A stretch of 44,480 bases of DNA, from contig NZ_LNCD01000072.1 in NCBI RefSeq assembly GCF_001542405.1, positions 1 to 44,480 on the forward strand, written 5' to 3'. The position numbers and the translations under genes are program-made. The notes beneath the pieces are model-generated. The model saw only the letters and a list, made by a program, of their open reading frames with translations, made no database searches and was not told the DNA's origin. Source of the stretch: Rhizobium altiplani. GTDB lineage: Bacteria > Pseudomonadota > Alphaproteobacteria > Rhizobiales > Rhizobiaceae. How positions within the stretch are numbered: the first letter of the stretch is position 1; each line of letters opens with the position of its first letter. Positions 19,422 to 29,009 of the stretch are shown one piece after another.

Positions 19422-19716
19422 CGTGTCGTCCCGGTTTGTGTTCATCTCTCGTGGCATGCCGCCCGAGCTCGGCCGGAGAGGGCAGGGGGCCGACATTGCC
19501 TGGCTCGCCACCGCAATCGTCGCTTTCGATGACCCGAATGGCGCCCACCGGGCACTGACTGGCCGCAAGCCGAACCGCGGCGTGCTGCGCCTTAGCGACG
19601 GTCGCCACGTAAACTTCGGCCACGCCATCCGCTTCGCGCTGCCGAAAGATGCCAGGCAGGGTCAGCACGCACTGCCAGGTGGTTCCGCACAGTTCTTGGT
19701 CGATCACGACGCGCAT
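19408..19716 (-). CDS. fd: Ferredoxin Fd_GA (3Fe-4S type) of the gibberellin operon
   Basis: A 102-aa ferredoxin, with the family similarity limited to the first 65 residues. Cysteines follow the C-X5-C...CP pattern of P450-partner [3Fe-4S] ferredoxins: C10 and C16 in ELCGTTWQC and C55 in ASQCPVGAI. In the characterised pathway it supplies electrons for CYP114, including the ring contraction step. The ATG at 19714-19716 is two bases past the cyp114 stop. The C-terminal 35 residues overlap the sdr start and have no family match, so the natural protein may simply have a longer tail here. Confidence 0.9.
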   Translation of the reverse strand: MRVVIDQELCGTTWQCVLTLPGIFRQREADGVAEVYVATVAKAQHAAVRLAASQCPVGAIRVIESDDCGGEPGNVGPLPSPAELGRHATRDEHKPGRHDGTV

Positions 19717-19717
19717 C

Positions 19718-21010
19718 TCACGCCTCTCCACCGGCATGAATCCGTACGGGTAAAGTGCGAAACGTTCTGAGGAACGCAGATGGCTCCCGTATCGGCGTCT
19801 CGGCCAGTGCGAGCGTCGGGAAGCGCGCCTCAATGCGGGGAAGGCTCTCAGCCAGTTGCACCCGGGCAAGTTGCGCGCCGAGGCAGAAGTGGATACCGTG
19901 CCCGAAACTCAGCATGATTTTCCCGTCGTTCGACATGCCGGGGCTGGTGCTGCCGTAGAATCGTGCGGGATCGAAGCGGTCAGGATCGGGAAACGCGTCC
20001 GGGTCACGATTGCCGGCCGCGAGTAGCACGCGCACGTCTGCACCTTTGGGTATCATCACGCCACACAGCTCAATGTCACGCTGGGCGATCCGCGGAATGG
20101 AGCTGAACATGGCGGGGGCGTCGCAGCGCAATACTTCTTCTACGAATGCCTCGACCCCGGCGTCTTCCTGTAGCCAGTGTCGCTGCTCCGGATATGCCAG
20201 CATCGCCAGGACCGCATGGCCGATCGTCGCAGCTGTAGTGGCGAAGCCGCCGAGCAGCATGCCCCAAAGCATGCTGATCAATTCTGCATCCGACAGCTTG
20301 TCGGCGTCGTCGCTGTGAGCGCCCACCAGCATCGAGACGATGTCCTGGCGGGGATCGGTGCGCTTGCGCTGGATCAGGTCGCCGTAGTAGGCCATAATTT
20401 TGGCGCTAGCTGCGTCCGCCGCTGCGAGTTGGGCATCGTTGGCGTGCGGGCTCAGCCCCTCCAGGATGGCGCCAATGATGGCGGCGAGCCCGGACATGTC
20501 ATCTTGGGGCATGCCGAACAGTTCTGCAAAGACTAGCATTGGCAGGGCAAGCGCAAATTCGCGATGAAGATCCACTATCTCCCGGCGTCCCAAGGCCGGC
20601 GCAATAGCGTCCAGGCGCTCTTCGACTATTCGCGCGATGTTCGGCCGTATATTGTCGATCTCGCGTTTGGTGAAATCACGGGAGACCAGTCGGCGCAAGC
20701 GCGTATGTGTCGGAGGATCCTGCATCGCTAAGGTAGAAGCCAGCAAACTCAGCGACAGGCTGGTCGCTGCACGAGGGAAATAGCGCGCCAAATCGCCCGG
20801 TGCCGGTCCTCGAAACGCATCCCCCGTGGCCTTAAGCGCCCAGTAGATGTCGGCGTGGCGGCTCAACAGAAAGAGCCCGGACGTGGCGCGATGGACCGGA
20901 TCGTGCTGGCGCAACCAACGCATGAACGGATACGGGTCGTGGATACACGCTGGCGACGCCAGTTCGGCGAAGGCATCCCGGCATACCGCCACTGTTTCTT
21001 TCACGTCCAT
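19718..21010 (-). CDS. cyp114: Cytochrome P450 CYP114 (gibberellin operon)
   Basis: A P450 that in rhizobia converts ent-kaurenoic acid to GA12 through hydroxylation and ring contraction, with Fd_GA. The heme loop is [14 protein letters not shown] and the ExxR region is [10 protein letters not shown]. The I-helix reads GGFATTAAT, with Ala where most P450s have an acidic residue. I chose ATG 21008-21010 ([14 protein letters not shown]), since codons upstream have no family similarity. About 90 bases separate it from cyp112. Confidence 0.92.
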   Translation of the reverse strand: MDVKETVAVCRDAFAELASPACIHDPYPFMRWLRQHDPVHRATSGLFLLSRHADIYWALKATGDAFRGPAPGDLARYFPRAATSLSLSLLASTLAMQDPPTHTRLRRLVSRDFTKREIDNIRPNIARIVEERLDAIAPALGRREIVDLHREFALALPMLVFAELFGMPQDDMSGLAAIIGAILEGLSPHANDAQLAAADAASAKIMAYYGDLIQRKRTDPRQDIVSMLVGAHSDDADKLSDAELISMLWGMLLGGFATTAATIGHAVLAMLAYPEQRHWLQEDAGVEAFVEEVLRCDAPAMFSSIPRIAQRDIELCGVMIPKGADVRVLLAAGNRDPDAFPDPDRFDPARFYGSTSPGMSNDGKIMLSFGHGIHFCLGAQLARVQLAESLPRIEARFPTLALAETPIREPSAFLRTFRTLPVRIHAGGEA

Positions 21011-21099
21011 CTTCGTTACCCGTTTGGTTGGCTGATCCGCCGGCGCCATGGAAGCTCGGCCGCAAAGTGCAGAAACTCTGCCGCTAGCCCGTCCCCGCA

Positions 21100-22299
21100 T
21101 CACCAGAGCACCGGCATCTCTTCGAAGCCGCCAGTGATGATCTCCTTGCGCAACTCCAGTTCTTCAGGCTCCACGGCAAGGCGCAGCCCCGGGAAGCGCT
21201 GGAAGATCGAACCGAACACTGCCTTCAGCTCCAGCCTGGCTAGCGCCCCGCCGATGCAGTAGTGCGGCCCGTAGGAGAACGCCAGGTGCGGGTTTCCCTC
21301 GCGTGCGATGTCAAAGACTTCTGGTTTGTCGAAATGGCGCAAATCAAAGGACGTCGCCGGAAGACCGACAAGCACCTTGCTCTCCGCTGGGATATGCACG
21401 CCTGCTATGGTCACATCGCATCTTGGATAGCGCATGATGCCATCCCAGCCCGCCCCCGGCGGGTACATGCGCAGAATTTCCTCCACCGCCTTGTCCAACA
21501 GCGATGGATCGGCGATCAATCGCTCGCGCTGTTGCGAATGGCGAAACATAGCCAGTAGGCCGCACTCGATTTGCGCGGCGGTGCTCTCGTGCCCCGCTAC
21601 CAGCATGCCCGCTGCTAGGCCGATTGCCTCTTCCTCACTGGCCTTACCCTGATCCACCGCCAGCAGGAGATCTGTCAGGAGATTATCGCCCGGATCTCGG
21701 CGCTTCTCTCGCATCCTGTCGCGGATGTAGACCCGCAGTTCTTCCCAGGCCAAGCGGGACGCACTGCGCGGGCCGGTTTCGTGTTGATGGGTCATCACCT
21801 CATCGGACAGTCCCGCGAAAAACGCATGGTCCTCGTACCTCACGCCCATTAGTGCGCTGATGACCATGGCCGGAAGCGGAAAGGAAAGGTACTTGCGCAG
21901 GTCAGCCGGCTGCGGTTGGATCGAAAGCGTTGCGAATAACTGTTCGGCTATCGACTCGACCTGCTGTGCAAGCAAGTCTGTCCGCAAGTCGCTGAAGGCC
22001 GGCGCTATAATCGCGCGCAGGCGGGAATGCTCGTCTCCCTCGTGGGAAACCAGCCACCCGGGAGAACCAAGCATCACGGAATCTGGCGTGAACGCCGTCG
22101 GCGTCCCCGCAGGTCGAAAAGCCGCGTCGGACAACACCGCTTTGGCTTCGTCATAGCCTGTCACCCACCAGCCTTCGTGCCCGGACGGGAAACGGACGCG
22201 ATGGATTGGTCCCTCTCCCCGTAGCGCCAACATTTCGGGCGAGGGCTCGATGTGGTCGACGCGCCACATCGGTAGCGTCGGCAGAGAGTGTTCTGGCAT
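21100..22299 (-). CDS. cyp112: Cytochrome P450 CYP112 (gibberellin C-20 oxidase)
   Basis: The first gene of the gibberellin operon. CYP112 removes C-20 from GA12 to give GA9. The oxygen-activation motif is AGHEST, the ExxR is EEILRMY and the heme loop is [15 protein letters not shown] chose ATG 22297-22299 ([16 protein letters not shown]), which matches the family start; 36 further codons are open upstream but look unrelated. No CYP115-like gene or fragment, which would turn GA9 into bioactive GA4, is seen upstream. The promoter should lie in 22300-22500; no sigma-54 or FixK site is evident. Confidence 0.94.
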   Translation of the reverse strand: MPEHSLPTLPMWRVDHIEPSPEMLALRGEGPIHRVRFPSGHEGWWVTGYDEAKAVLSDAAFRPAGTPTAFTPDSVMLGSPGWLVSHEGDEHSRLRAIIAPAFSDLRTDLLAQQVESIAEQLFATLSIQPQPADLRKYLSFPLPAMVISALMGVRYEDHAFFAGLSDEVMTHQHETGPRSASRLAWEELRVYIRDRMREKRRDPGDNLLTDLLLAVDQGKASEEEAIGLAAGMLVAGHESTAAQIECGLLAMFRHSQQRERLIADPSLLDKAVEEILRMYPPGAGWDGIMRYPRCDVTIAGVHIPAESKVLVGLPATSFDLRHFDKPEVFDIAREGNPHLAFSYGPHYCIGGALARLELKAVFGSIFQRFPGLRLAVEPEELELRKEIITGGFEEMPVLW

Positions 22300-23653
22300 G
22301 ATGGTATTTCGCTTTCCAAGCGATGGCTTTTCTTTAAAAATCAATCCCTGTTTTGCACGGGTGACGTCGTGTCCCTCTCGCAATGACCGAGTGCCTCTCC
22401 TTCGCATGAATGCTGCGGGAGAAGCACCTGATGATCCTAACTTAGTTGCCGCAGTACAGAGCGACCAAGGTCCGCTGAGCGGACTTGCGCCGGCTCGTCA
22501 CTACGGAAACGTCGATGTATTCATTGTTATAGCTTGCCCACCGCTCCAACACCGTTGACGGGAGCCTTACTTCAGCCTCAAGGCCTCCCGCCCTGGTCGC
22601 GCCGCCCGACAGCGTCGCGAAAATCCCTGCGAGCGGAATGCAAACTTTCGACTTCATTCGAACATTCTCCGCATATTGCCAGCCTAAAATGATCCGCGCA
22701 CAGGCCAGAGTCAGAGGCGAACACTTACGCTATTTCGGCCCCGAAGACCGTAGCACTGCGATCGGTTTTCGCTGACCTGACAAATGCAAATCGCATGCCG
22801 GGTTGAATCCACAAGGACCTAAAAGCTCACCACAGTCGCCGCAGTGTTAGGTTCCTTGCAAAAAGTCGGAATGTCGGCGGAGTGATAGCAGCTCCCCGAC
22901 ATCGACTTATCTCGGGCGGAAGAGAACCCGATCGAAGCAAATGTTTTTTCGGAATCGATGCACCGGCCTGTCGGGGCTGACTTGCTGCGAGATGATAGAG
23001 GCTGATAGAGGCTGATAGAGATTGGTAGAGAATGTTGCCCGGGGCCGCTTCGGTTGTCCAAGTGAAAGCTCGACCAGGACCTACTATTCTTCAGGGCGAG
23101 CGCGACGCATCTGCGTCCTTGGTTCTGTGGGGCAGGCACATCCGCGATAGGAATTTCACCTGTTGTCTGCAGCTATCCAGACCCGGAACAATTCCCAACG
23201 TGGGTATCCCGGTAGAAAGCTACACCCTTCCATCCTTCTTGAACAATCCAGTGTAGTCCACAGGCGGGCAAGCGCTGACGGTGGTCTTATGTGGAATCTT
23301 CATCCTCATCTGCATGCCTCGAGATACGCAACCACATGTCTGTTTTTTGGTTTGTTCAACCTTACCCGGAGAATATCTAGCTGCCGATACGGCCCCTAAG
23401 CAGCTTCTGCTAACCGAAAGGGTGCGCAGAACTGGGTTGAAGTCGGCGTGAAAGCCCTAGGGAAGGCGGGAAAGAACAATAATGCCATGATTGCCAGCCG
23501 GTTGGCCGAATACGTTTTATACAACTGTGTGACTGCCACAAGAGGAAAAGTCTACTAATACTTGAAACTCATTGTACTTATTTCTGCCATTTATATTACT
23601 TTAATTGGGGGCTGAGCAGCAGGCGTTCTAGTGTTCCAAGCAGAGACAAACCT
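22300..23653. other. Long gap between gibberellin operon and nodD
   Basis: About 1.35 kb with no gene I can support. It contains the tandem decamer at 22991-23030. Short frames exist on both strands but have no recognisable family or good ribosome-binding site. No nod box was found next to nodD, and nodABC is absent. Confidence 0.55.
22991..23030. repeat. Four tandem decamers (GCTGATAGAG)
   Basis: Units read GATGATAGAG, GCTGATAGAG, GCTGATAGAG and ATTGGTAGAG. The two middle units are identical and the outer ones are degenerate. The array lies in the non-coding gap before nodD and could vary in copy number. Confidence 0.8.
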
Positions 23654-24680
23654 ATGAGATTTAAGGGTCTAGATCTTAACCTTCTCGTCGCGCTTGACGC
23701 GCTGATGACGGAACGAAATCTTACCGCGGCTGCACGTAGCATCAACCTTAGCCAGCCTGCGATGAGCGCGCCGGTTGCCAGGCTGCGAACATATTTTCGA
23801 GACGAGCTGTTTATGATGGTGGGCCGCGAGCTCGTCCCGACGCCCCGAGCCGAAGGACTCGCTGCATCGGTGCGTGAAGCGTTGTTGCACATCCAGCTAT
23901 CGGTTATTTCGTGGCAGCCTTTCGATTCCGCTCAAAGCGAACGTCGCTTCAGAGTGATCCTGTCCGACTACGTCACGCTGGTATTTATCGAGAATGTAGT
24001 CGAGCGGGTAGCGCGAGAGGCTCCAGGGGTAAGTTTTGAATTCATGCCGATCGCCGAAGATTTCGACGAGCTCCTACAGCGCGGCGACGTCGACTTTCTG
24101 ATCATGCCTGAGGTCATTCATGTCGAAGCACCCTTACACGGGGCTTTTCGATGATGTCTTCGTATGCGTGGCTTGTGAAGGAAACGACTGCATCGGCGAA
24201 TCCTTCTCCTTCGATCAGTACATGTCGATGGGGCATGTCGCCGTCAAATTCGGCTGTTCCTTGAAACCTGCTGTTGATGACTTGTATTTGCGCGAACGCG
24301 GTTACTCGAGGCGCGTAGAGATCGTGGTTCAGTCTTTCAGCATGATACCGGCGATGCTCTCTGGAACGCGTCGTATTGGCACGATGCCTTTGAGACTTGC
24401 TCAGCATTGTGCACAGAGTACGCCACTGCGCATTCTGGATTTACCGCTGCCAATTCCGAAGCTGACCGAGGCAGTTCAGTGGCCTATGCTTCACGATAAC
24501 GATCCTGCCAGCCTTTGGATGCGCCAAACGCTTCTTGAAGAGGCCGCAAGGATGGCGCCTTCTGAACAGGTGTATCCGGCACTGGCACGCCAATTCGTGT
24601 CCCTAGAAACCACAGCCGCCCGACCAGCTTTGGAAGGCGGCGCTGTGCGTTCGCTTACGACAGAAACAGCTTCTGTGTGA
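23654..24680 (+). pseudogene. nodD: NodD-type LysR regulator, frameshifted
   Basis: NodD senses plant flavonoids and activates nod boxes. The first part (from ATG 23654) is strongly NodD-like: [18 protein letters not shown], then a helix-turn-helix containing [18 protein letters not shown]. After [10 protein letters not shown] near base 24117 the similarity moves to another frame, beginning [17 protein letters not shown] and continuing through QSFSMIPAMLSGTRRIGTM to TEAVQWPMLHDNDPASLWM. One extra base at about 24117-24121 explains the break. The total length of about 340 codons is slightly over the usual 310-325. If the indel is real, only the DNA-binding half plus a few residues is made, probably inactive. 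Confidence 0.88.
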
Positions 24681-24832
24681 GATGCGTAAACTCGACCACG
24701 AACGGGCAGTCGCTCTGGCTGACTTCGTGACTTGGCGGCCAGCGGCAAAGTAGAGAGCCTTGGTCCCGCTGGTCGACCTCTCGAGGCGGCTGCTTTGATC
24801 GGCCGGCCTGCTCCGGACGGCCATGATCAATT

Positions 24833-24848
24833 TGTCCGTCCTGTGACA
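24833..24848. promoter_or_regulatory. NifA upstream activator sequence (former nifH promoter)
   Basis: TGTCCGTCCTGTGACA is an exact TGT-N10-ACA site, 85 bases upstream of the -24/-12-like element at 24933, the classical nifH promoter geometry. Confidence 0.78.
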
Positions 24849-24932
24849 ATCGGTTGTTCGCAATACGGCTGAAGTTGTCTCTTCAACGCCCCGAAATACC
24901 GTGTTGGTCGCTCTTGAAGCTGATGTTGCACG

Positions 24933-24948
24933 TGGCACGGGTTTTGAA
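24933..24948 (+). promoter_or_regulatory. Sigma-54 promoter of the nifH remnant
   Basis: TGGCACGGGTTTTGAA matches TGGCACG-N4-TTGCA except for A in place of the C of the -12 GC. It is correctly placed for the nifH fragment at 25015 and might still drive the genes behind it, although the -12 change should weaken it. Confidence 0.7.
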
Positions 24949-25014
24949 ACACTGCAAGCGGCGCGGCTGAGTGCCAGCCGGACGCCGAAAACCAATGAAG
25001 GGGAAGTAAGGCAA

Positions 25015-25145
25015 GATGGCAGATTCGCGTCAAATCGCATTCTACGGCAAAGGAGGTATCGGCTAATGCACGACCTCCCAGAACACGCTAGCGGCCCTCG
25101 TCGATCTTGGGCAGAAAATTCTCATCGTCGGTTGCGACCTGAAGG
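25015..25145 (+). pseudogene. nifH: nifH 5' fragment (nitrogenase iron protein) with a nonsense codon
   Basis: Translation from ATG 25015 reads MADSRQIAFYGKGGIG, a TAA, then [20 protein letters not shown] and GCDLKAA. This is the P-loop region and start of NifH. The stop replaces the invariant lysine of the GKGGIGKS P-loop, and the conserved GCDPKAD reads GCDLKAA. Similarity ends after about 43 codons and the next sequence resembles the NifX-associated protein. The remaining 250 or so residues of NifH and all of nifDKENX are absent. A NifA site and a sigma-54-like promoter stand in front. Confidence 0.88.
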
Positions 25146-25174
25146 CTGCGTCGGAGGTCATGGCGATCTCCCTT

Positions 25175-25553
25175 CAGTCTTCGTCGTCGAAAAAGGAAAA
25201 AACGACAGGAGCTTCTTTCCGACTATATTGTTACGAAGGAACAGCGCCGTTCAATGGCGATCATTGGCGATCCTGACTCGAACTGCTTTCCAGGATCCAG
25301 CTGTTCTACACATGCATAGGGCTCGGAGTGGAGGAACGTACGGGCCTTCAAACATCCTCGCTGATGACAATCAACCACGAGGGGTTGGGCGTGTCGTTTT
25401 TAATGACCGCGCGCCTCGTGACTTTGTCGAAAACACTACGGGATGTCCATCGCTTAGTTTTGGCTCCTGCAGGAGTTATCTGGATGTGGTGAAACGTTAC
25501 TCGACCATGCCATGAAGATCATCTTTACCTTTCGGGATGTGGCGCGGGCATAA
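25175..25553 (+). pseudogene. NifX-associated protein (DUF269) remnant
   Basis: Pieces of the NifX-associated nitrogen fixation protein are readable in shifting frames: [18 protein letters not shown] near 25225-25285, then LFYTCIGLGVEERTGLQ and INHEGLGVSFLMTARLV, LRDVHRL near 25295-25460, then TLLDHAMKIIF and DVARA with a stop at about 25553. At least two frameshifts separate them. The order nifX, DUF269, CCE_0567-type gene, fdxB is the usual rhizobial one, so this is the decayed end of a nifENX operon joined to a nifH start. Confidence 0.78.
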
Positions 25554-25576
25554 CGTTCGACGTAAAAGAGGGAACC

Positions 25577-25780
25577 ATGCTGAACCTAGATGAACAGCTC
25601 AAAATCGTACGCAAGTTGCAGTTCCGGGCCGCGTCGGCGAAGCTGGAGCTGCATGATTTGGCTGAGGATCTCCCGGTTCGCTGGACCGACATCAAACTTG
25701 TGGCCGAGAAGACATTTGATGCTTTTGCAGAATTGGACGCCGCTCGCAAGAAGCTGTCAATCTCGGGGAAGGGGCGATGA
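25577..25780 (+). CDS. CCE_0567-type small nif-associated protein
   Basis: An intact 67-aa protein (start MLNLDEQLKIVRKLQF, then KLELHDLAEDLPVRW and AEKTFDAFAELD). It matches the small helical family found between the DUF269 gene and fdxB in rhizobial nif clusters; a cyanobacterial member is a metal-binding four-helix protein, but the role in nitrogen fixation is not settled. Its stop overlaps the ATG of the broken fdxB. It is the only undamaged gene in this stretch and could still be transcribed from the promoter at 24933. Confidence 0.8.
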   Translation: MLNLDEQLKIVRKLQFRAASAKLELHDLAEDLPVRWTDIKLVAEKTFDAFAELDAARKKLSISGKGR

Positions 25781-26082
25781 TTGGGCCATTTTACACGCAC
25801 GATGGTTCAAGCTGGGAACCTCAATAACTAGCATCGATGCGATTAGCTGCATTCGGGTGCGGCCGCTGCTTCAAGGTCTGCTAGCGACAAGGGGTGCGTC
25901 TTCACGGCGTCTATGAGCTGGGGGAGGTCTTCGAGGTGTCCGAAGGTGATGAATTAGATGATCGGCTAAATCGTATGGTCATGGTCGTCGACCGGCGGTG
26001 CATCTGTGCGCGTGTTTGCCCAAAGAACTGTCAAACCATGTCGACGCTTCAGATGTCGATCATTGATAATACGCGAGATTAG
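25777..26082 (+). pseudogene. fdxB: fdxB-type 2[4Fe-4S] ferredoxin remnant
   Basis: From ATG 25777 the frame reads MIGPFYT, then DGSSWEPQ and a TAA. SIDAISCI follows in another frame, CGRCFKVC in the first frame again, a TAG, then VYELGEVFEVSEGDELDDRL, VMVVD, and CICARVCPKNCQT to a stop at 26080-26082. FdxB proteins have a CIGCGRCFKVC first cluster motif and a second motif ending in CARVCPKNCQTH. Here the first is split by indels and the second has lost about four codons between its first two cysteines. It cannot make a functional ferredoxin. Confidence 0.8.
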
Positions 26083-26093
26083 GAGAGTTTATC

Positions 26094-26399
26094 GTGTCCT
26101 TCCGGATATTTATTCCAATCCTGCTGCTGATCGTTATCGTGAGTGGTGGTTCAGCATACGCTGCCTCACTGTCAATTACTCGGACCATTTTCGTTCTGCT
26201 TCCAGTATATTTGGTCGCACAGGTCGCCTACTTCATCAGCCTTGTGTATGCTGTATATCGTTCCCGCAACGCTGATTTTTGCCAGCCGCGACCGGTTTAT
26301 CCGGCAAACGTGAAGGCTGCTGAAAAGCTGCGAATAAGAGGTCATGAAGGTATCAACGCTTCCAACATTCTCCACCTCCGCCAAAATCGGGAACCCTAA
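26094..26399 (+). CDS. Small membrane protein, exopolysaccharide production repressor (ExoX-like)
   Basis: A 101-aa protein with a GTG start at 26094, preceded by AGGAG. Two hydrophobic segments (about residues 4-25, IFIPILLLIVIVSGGSAYA, and 30-55) are followed by a polar tail. Length and pattern fit the rhizobial ExoX/PsiA family, small inner-membrane proteins that reduce exopolysaccharide synthesis at the glycosyltransferase ExoY. Several copies occur on symbiotic replicons. It follows the broken fdxB by 11 bases but is probably an independent gene. Confidence 0.7.
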   Translation: MSFRIFIPILLLIVIVSGGSAYAASLSITRTIFVLLPVYLVAQVAYFISLVYAVYRSRNADFCQPRPVYPANVKAAEKLRIRGHEGINASNILHLRQNREP

Positions 26400-26577
26400 G
26401 GTGCTTCAGGTCTGATTCTCGGTTCCTTGCAGACTTAAGAGGGTTCGCGACGGCCATTCAGTCGCGGTCCTGTTGTTCAGCAGGGGCTGTCCACATCACG
26501 TACTCTCGAACGCAAACTATTGAGCCGTGCGCCTTTCATCGCCATCCCTAAGTGTCTCTAAGGGTGGGCTATCACGT

Positions 26578-26598
26578 GACGCCCTCGCTACGGGCGTC
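26578..26598. terminator. Stem-loop followed by T-run, just ahead of acdS
   Basis: GACGCCC and GGGCGTC form a perfect 7-bp GC-rich stem with a 7-base loop, and TTTTTT follows nine bases after the stem. It sits 27 bases before the acdS ATG, so it is either the terminator of the upstream gene or a leader structure. The gap between stem and T-run is longer than in a classical terminator. Confidence 0.5.
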
Positions 26599-26624
26599 GT
26601 CTACACTTTTTTCTCGAGCGAAAC

Positions 26625-27638
26625 ATGCTGAAAAATTTTCCCAGATATCCACTAACCTTTGGTCCAACCCCAATTGAGAAGCTTGATCGACTGACCGAGC
26701 ATCTCGGAGATAGGGTCGAAATCTACGTTAAAAGGGAGGATTGTAATTCGGGCCTTTCTTTCGGCGGCAATAAGCTTCGTAAACTGGAATACATTATCCC
26801 CGATGCCATTGCTTCCGGTGCAGACACTCTGGTGTCGGTTGGTGGAGTGCAGTCGAACCACACGCGAATGGTAGCCGCAGTTGCTGCAAAGATCGGTATG
26901 AAATGCTTGCTCATCCAAGAAAGTTGGGTACCGGGCGTGGATGCCAATTATGATCGTGTCGGTAACATTCTCATAAGCCGACTGATGGGCGCGGAGGTGC
27001 GTCTCGTTGACGCTGGATTCGACATGGGAGCATCAGAGAGCCTTGAGAGGGCGGTAGAGGATGTTAAGCAACAGGGCGGGAGGCCATACAAAATTCCAGC
27101 GGGAGCTTCCGAACACCGCTTCGGTGGCCTCGGTTATGTTGGCTTTGCCTCGGAACTTCGCGACCAGGAGAGGCAGCTGGGCTTCGTTTTTGATTTCATC
27201 GTCGTGTGTACTGTTACCGGATCGACACAAGCCGGTATGGTGGTCGGCCTTTCAAAGGATGGGCGGCAGCGCAATGTGATCGGGATCGACGCTTCCGGCA
27301 TCCCAGAGAAAGCCCGGGCAGAAGTCTTAAAGATCGCCAAGCGTACGCAGAGGTTGGTCGATCCCAGCATCAGCATTCAAGCTGGCGATGTTGTCTTGTT
27401 CGATGACTATGCCTATCCCCACTATGGGGTGCCGTCAGCCGATACGGTCAGGGCGATCCGCCTTTGCGCGCAGCTGGAAGGTATTGTGACGGATCCCGTA
27501 TATGAGGGCAAGTCGATGCAGGGGCTAATAGATCTCGTACAGACGGGATACTTTCCCGACCGATCAAAGGTGCTGTTCGTACATCTTGGCGGGGGGCCGG
27601 CGATCAATAGCTACAGCAATGCTTTCTATACGCCCTAG
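26625..27638 (+). CDS. acdS: 1-aminocyclopropane-1-carboxylate (ACC) deaminase
   Basis: A 337-aa PLP enzyme that cleaves ACC, the plant ethylene precursor, to ammonia and 2-oxobutyrate and so lowers ethylene in the nodule. The PLP lysine is in [12 protein letters not shown] (residue 50) and the family motif [13 protein letters not shown] follows. [13 protein letters not shown] at the N-terminus and [11 protein letters not shown] at the C-terminus are also family hallmarks. Length is standard (337-340 aa). In Mesorhizobium loti acdS is NifA2/RpoN-dependent; here I find neither a TGT-N10-ACA site nor a clear -24/-12 element in the 225 bases upstream. No acdR gene adjoins it. Confidence 0.97.
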   Translation: MLKNFPRYPLTFGPTPIEKLDRLTEHLGDRVEIYVKREDCNSGLSFGGNKLRKLEYIIPDAIASGADTLVSVGGVQSNHTRMVAAVAAKIGMKCLLIQESWVPGVDANYDRVGNILISRLMGAEVRLVDAGFDMGASESLERAVEDVKQQGGRPYKIPAGASEHRFGGLGYVGFASELRDQERQLGFVFDFIVVCTVTGSTQAGMVVGLSKDGRQRNVIGIDASGIPEKARAEVLKIAKRTQRLVDPSISIQAGDVVLFDDYAYPHYGVPSADTVRAIRLCAQLEGIVTDPVYEGKSMQGLIDLVQTGYFPDRSKVLFVHLGGGPAINSYSNAFYTP

Positions 27639-27689
27639 CGTGATTGTGCCGCTGGAGCCGACTGCCGGCTTTGCCTCTCCTCATGCGAT

Positions 27690-27990
27690 GACCCAGGCCG
27701 TTGCCGCCGAGATAATCGGCCCGGCCCCGAAGCCTGCCTCAAAGCTTTGCGTGGCGGCGATGCGGTAGTGCTCTGAAAACCCGACCGTCTCGGGCGTGAT
27801 CTGCCTCAATCTTATCGATGACCTGAGCAAGCGGAAGATCGGTATCAAGGTGCTCGCCGGTGAAGACGCGTCGATCGACACCACGACCGCCAACGGCCGG
27901 CTAGTGTTCGCGATCTTTGCCGCTCTTTCGTAATTCGAACGCCCTCTGATCGTCGCGAGAACGAAGGTCACCATCCAATCGACGACTTCG
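27690..27990 (+). pseudogene. Serine recombinase (resolvase/invertase) remnant
   Basis: Fragments read ALRGGDAVVL, a stop, KPDRLGRDLPQ; then in another frame LIDDLSKRKIGIKVL and SIDTTTANGRLVFAIFAALS, a TAA, and FERPLI. This is the middle of the catalytic domain of a Tn3/Pin-type serine recombinase; the N-terminal serine and the DNA-binding domain are missing. It marks a lost mobile element just downstream of acdS. From 27991 to 28482 I see nothing I can identify. Confidence 0.72.
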
Positions 27991-28482
27991 CTGCAGGGCG
28001 GCTGTGGTTAGTGATCCCTCGTAAGCCCAGTATCCGAGGGTGGATGGCAGCAACCCCTAGGGTCCACCCCGGCGATCGCGGCTTCCTCGCCGGGCTTGTG
28101 CGTGAAAGCTGCCGCGAGGTTGGAGAAGACGGGATGGGAAGATCCAGGAACAAGGAAACGCCTAATACGCCCAGCGCACCCGCGACCAAGCTCCCCGGCA
28201 GAAGCGCAAGTGCCGCTACAACCTTGCGGTGCCAGCGAAAAAACGACACTAGAAAACAGCCGTCAAGTTCCCCGACAGAGGGGGCAGCTGTTTTCGAGAG
28301 GGTTCAGCGACTTCAGACCGATCTCTTGTCAGCGGAAGCTGCAAGCTCTAACTCTGGTGCCTCCGGTTTTTAGCTCAACCGGCCGCGCGCGAGTGCAGCG
28401 AGGCAGTGCCGTGTCAGCTATATACATACGTCTCAAGCTGCCCATTGCTAATGGCTTTACAAGGTTTGTTGCCAGCAATCTA

Positions 28483-28941
28483 TCATTCGCTCGGCGCTTT
28501 CTTATCTGCACGCATGAGGAGGGCATCAAGGCGCTTACGCACCAGATTTGGAAGTTTAGCAGTCTTAATGGCGTCGAGATTGGCCGGGTTATCGCCAACC
28601 TCAATGAGGGCCACCATTCCCATACCTGCATGCGGCGTGCATTTCACGACGTAGGCGCCCGGAATGTCGAATTTTGCCCGATATTCTTCGTTTGCTTTAG
28701 ACTTGAATTCGGCCGCCCCCTTGGGGATTAGGTCATGGAATGTTTCGACATTGTGGCCCTTGTCAACGGGAATGAAGGTGACGTTGTCGCCGGGTGCAAT
28801 CTTCACGAACCCCGGTTCGAAGACCATTGCGCCGTCGGCGCCTTTGTTGAGCATCCGGATCTGGTAATCCGCCGCCACGAGTGGCATCGCCGAAAAGGCC
28901 AAGGCTGCCGTTGCAATGATCGGACCGATTTTAAAACGCAT
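28483..28941 (-). CDS. paz: Pseudoazurin (periplasmic blue copper protein)
   Basis: A 152-aa precursor with a signal peptide of about 23 residues ([15 protein letters not shown]) and a cupredoxin domain. The copper ligands are the His in DKGHNVETF, the Cys and His in [12 protein letters not shown], and the Met in the same loop. Pseudoazurins carry electrons to nitrite/nitrous oxide reductases or oxidases in the periplasm. It is divergent from fixNOQP and shares a 400-base control region with it, which holds two FixK-like sites. Confidence 0.93.
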   Translation of the reverse strand: MRFKIGPIIATAALAFSAMPLVAADYQIRMLNKGADGAMVFEPGFVKIAPGDNVTFIPVDKGHNVETFHDLIPKGAAEFKSKANEEYRAKFDIPGAYVVKCTPHAGMGMVALIEVGDNPANLDAIKTAKLPNLVRKRLDALLMRADKKAPSE

Positions 28942-29009
28942 TTCTTATCTCCGTTTGGACGCCGAATAGCCGTCAGCCCCCGACTTTAGGCGGAGATCAG
29001 CAGATATCT

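Noticed and set aside
24603..25040. Minus-strand frame across the nifH promoter
   Set aside because: It covers the NifA site and sigma-54-like promoter and shows no recognisable domain.
27968..28249. A minus-strand frame with a hydrophobic N-terminus
   Set aside because: It overlaps the resolvase scrap and has no conserved domain; the hydrophobic stretch alone is not enough.
28096..28731. A 211-codon plus-strand frame
   Set aside because: It overlaps the pseudoazurin gene on the opposite strand and has no family similarity or ribosome-binding site.
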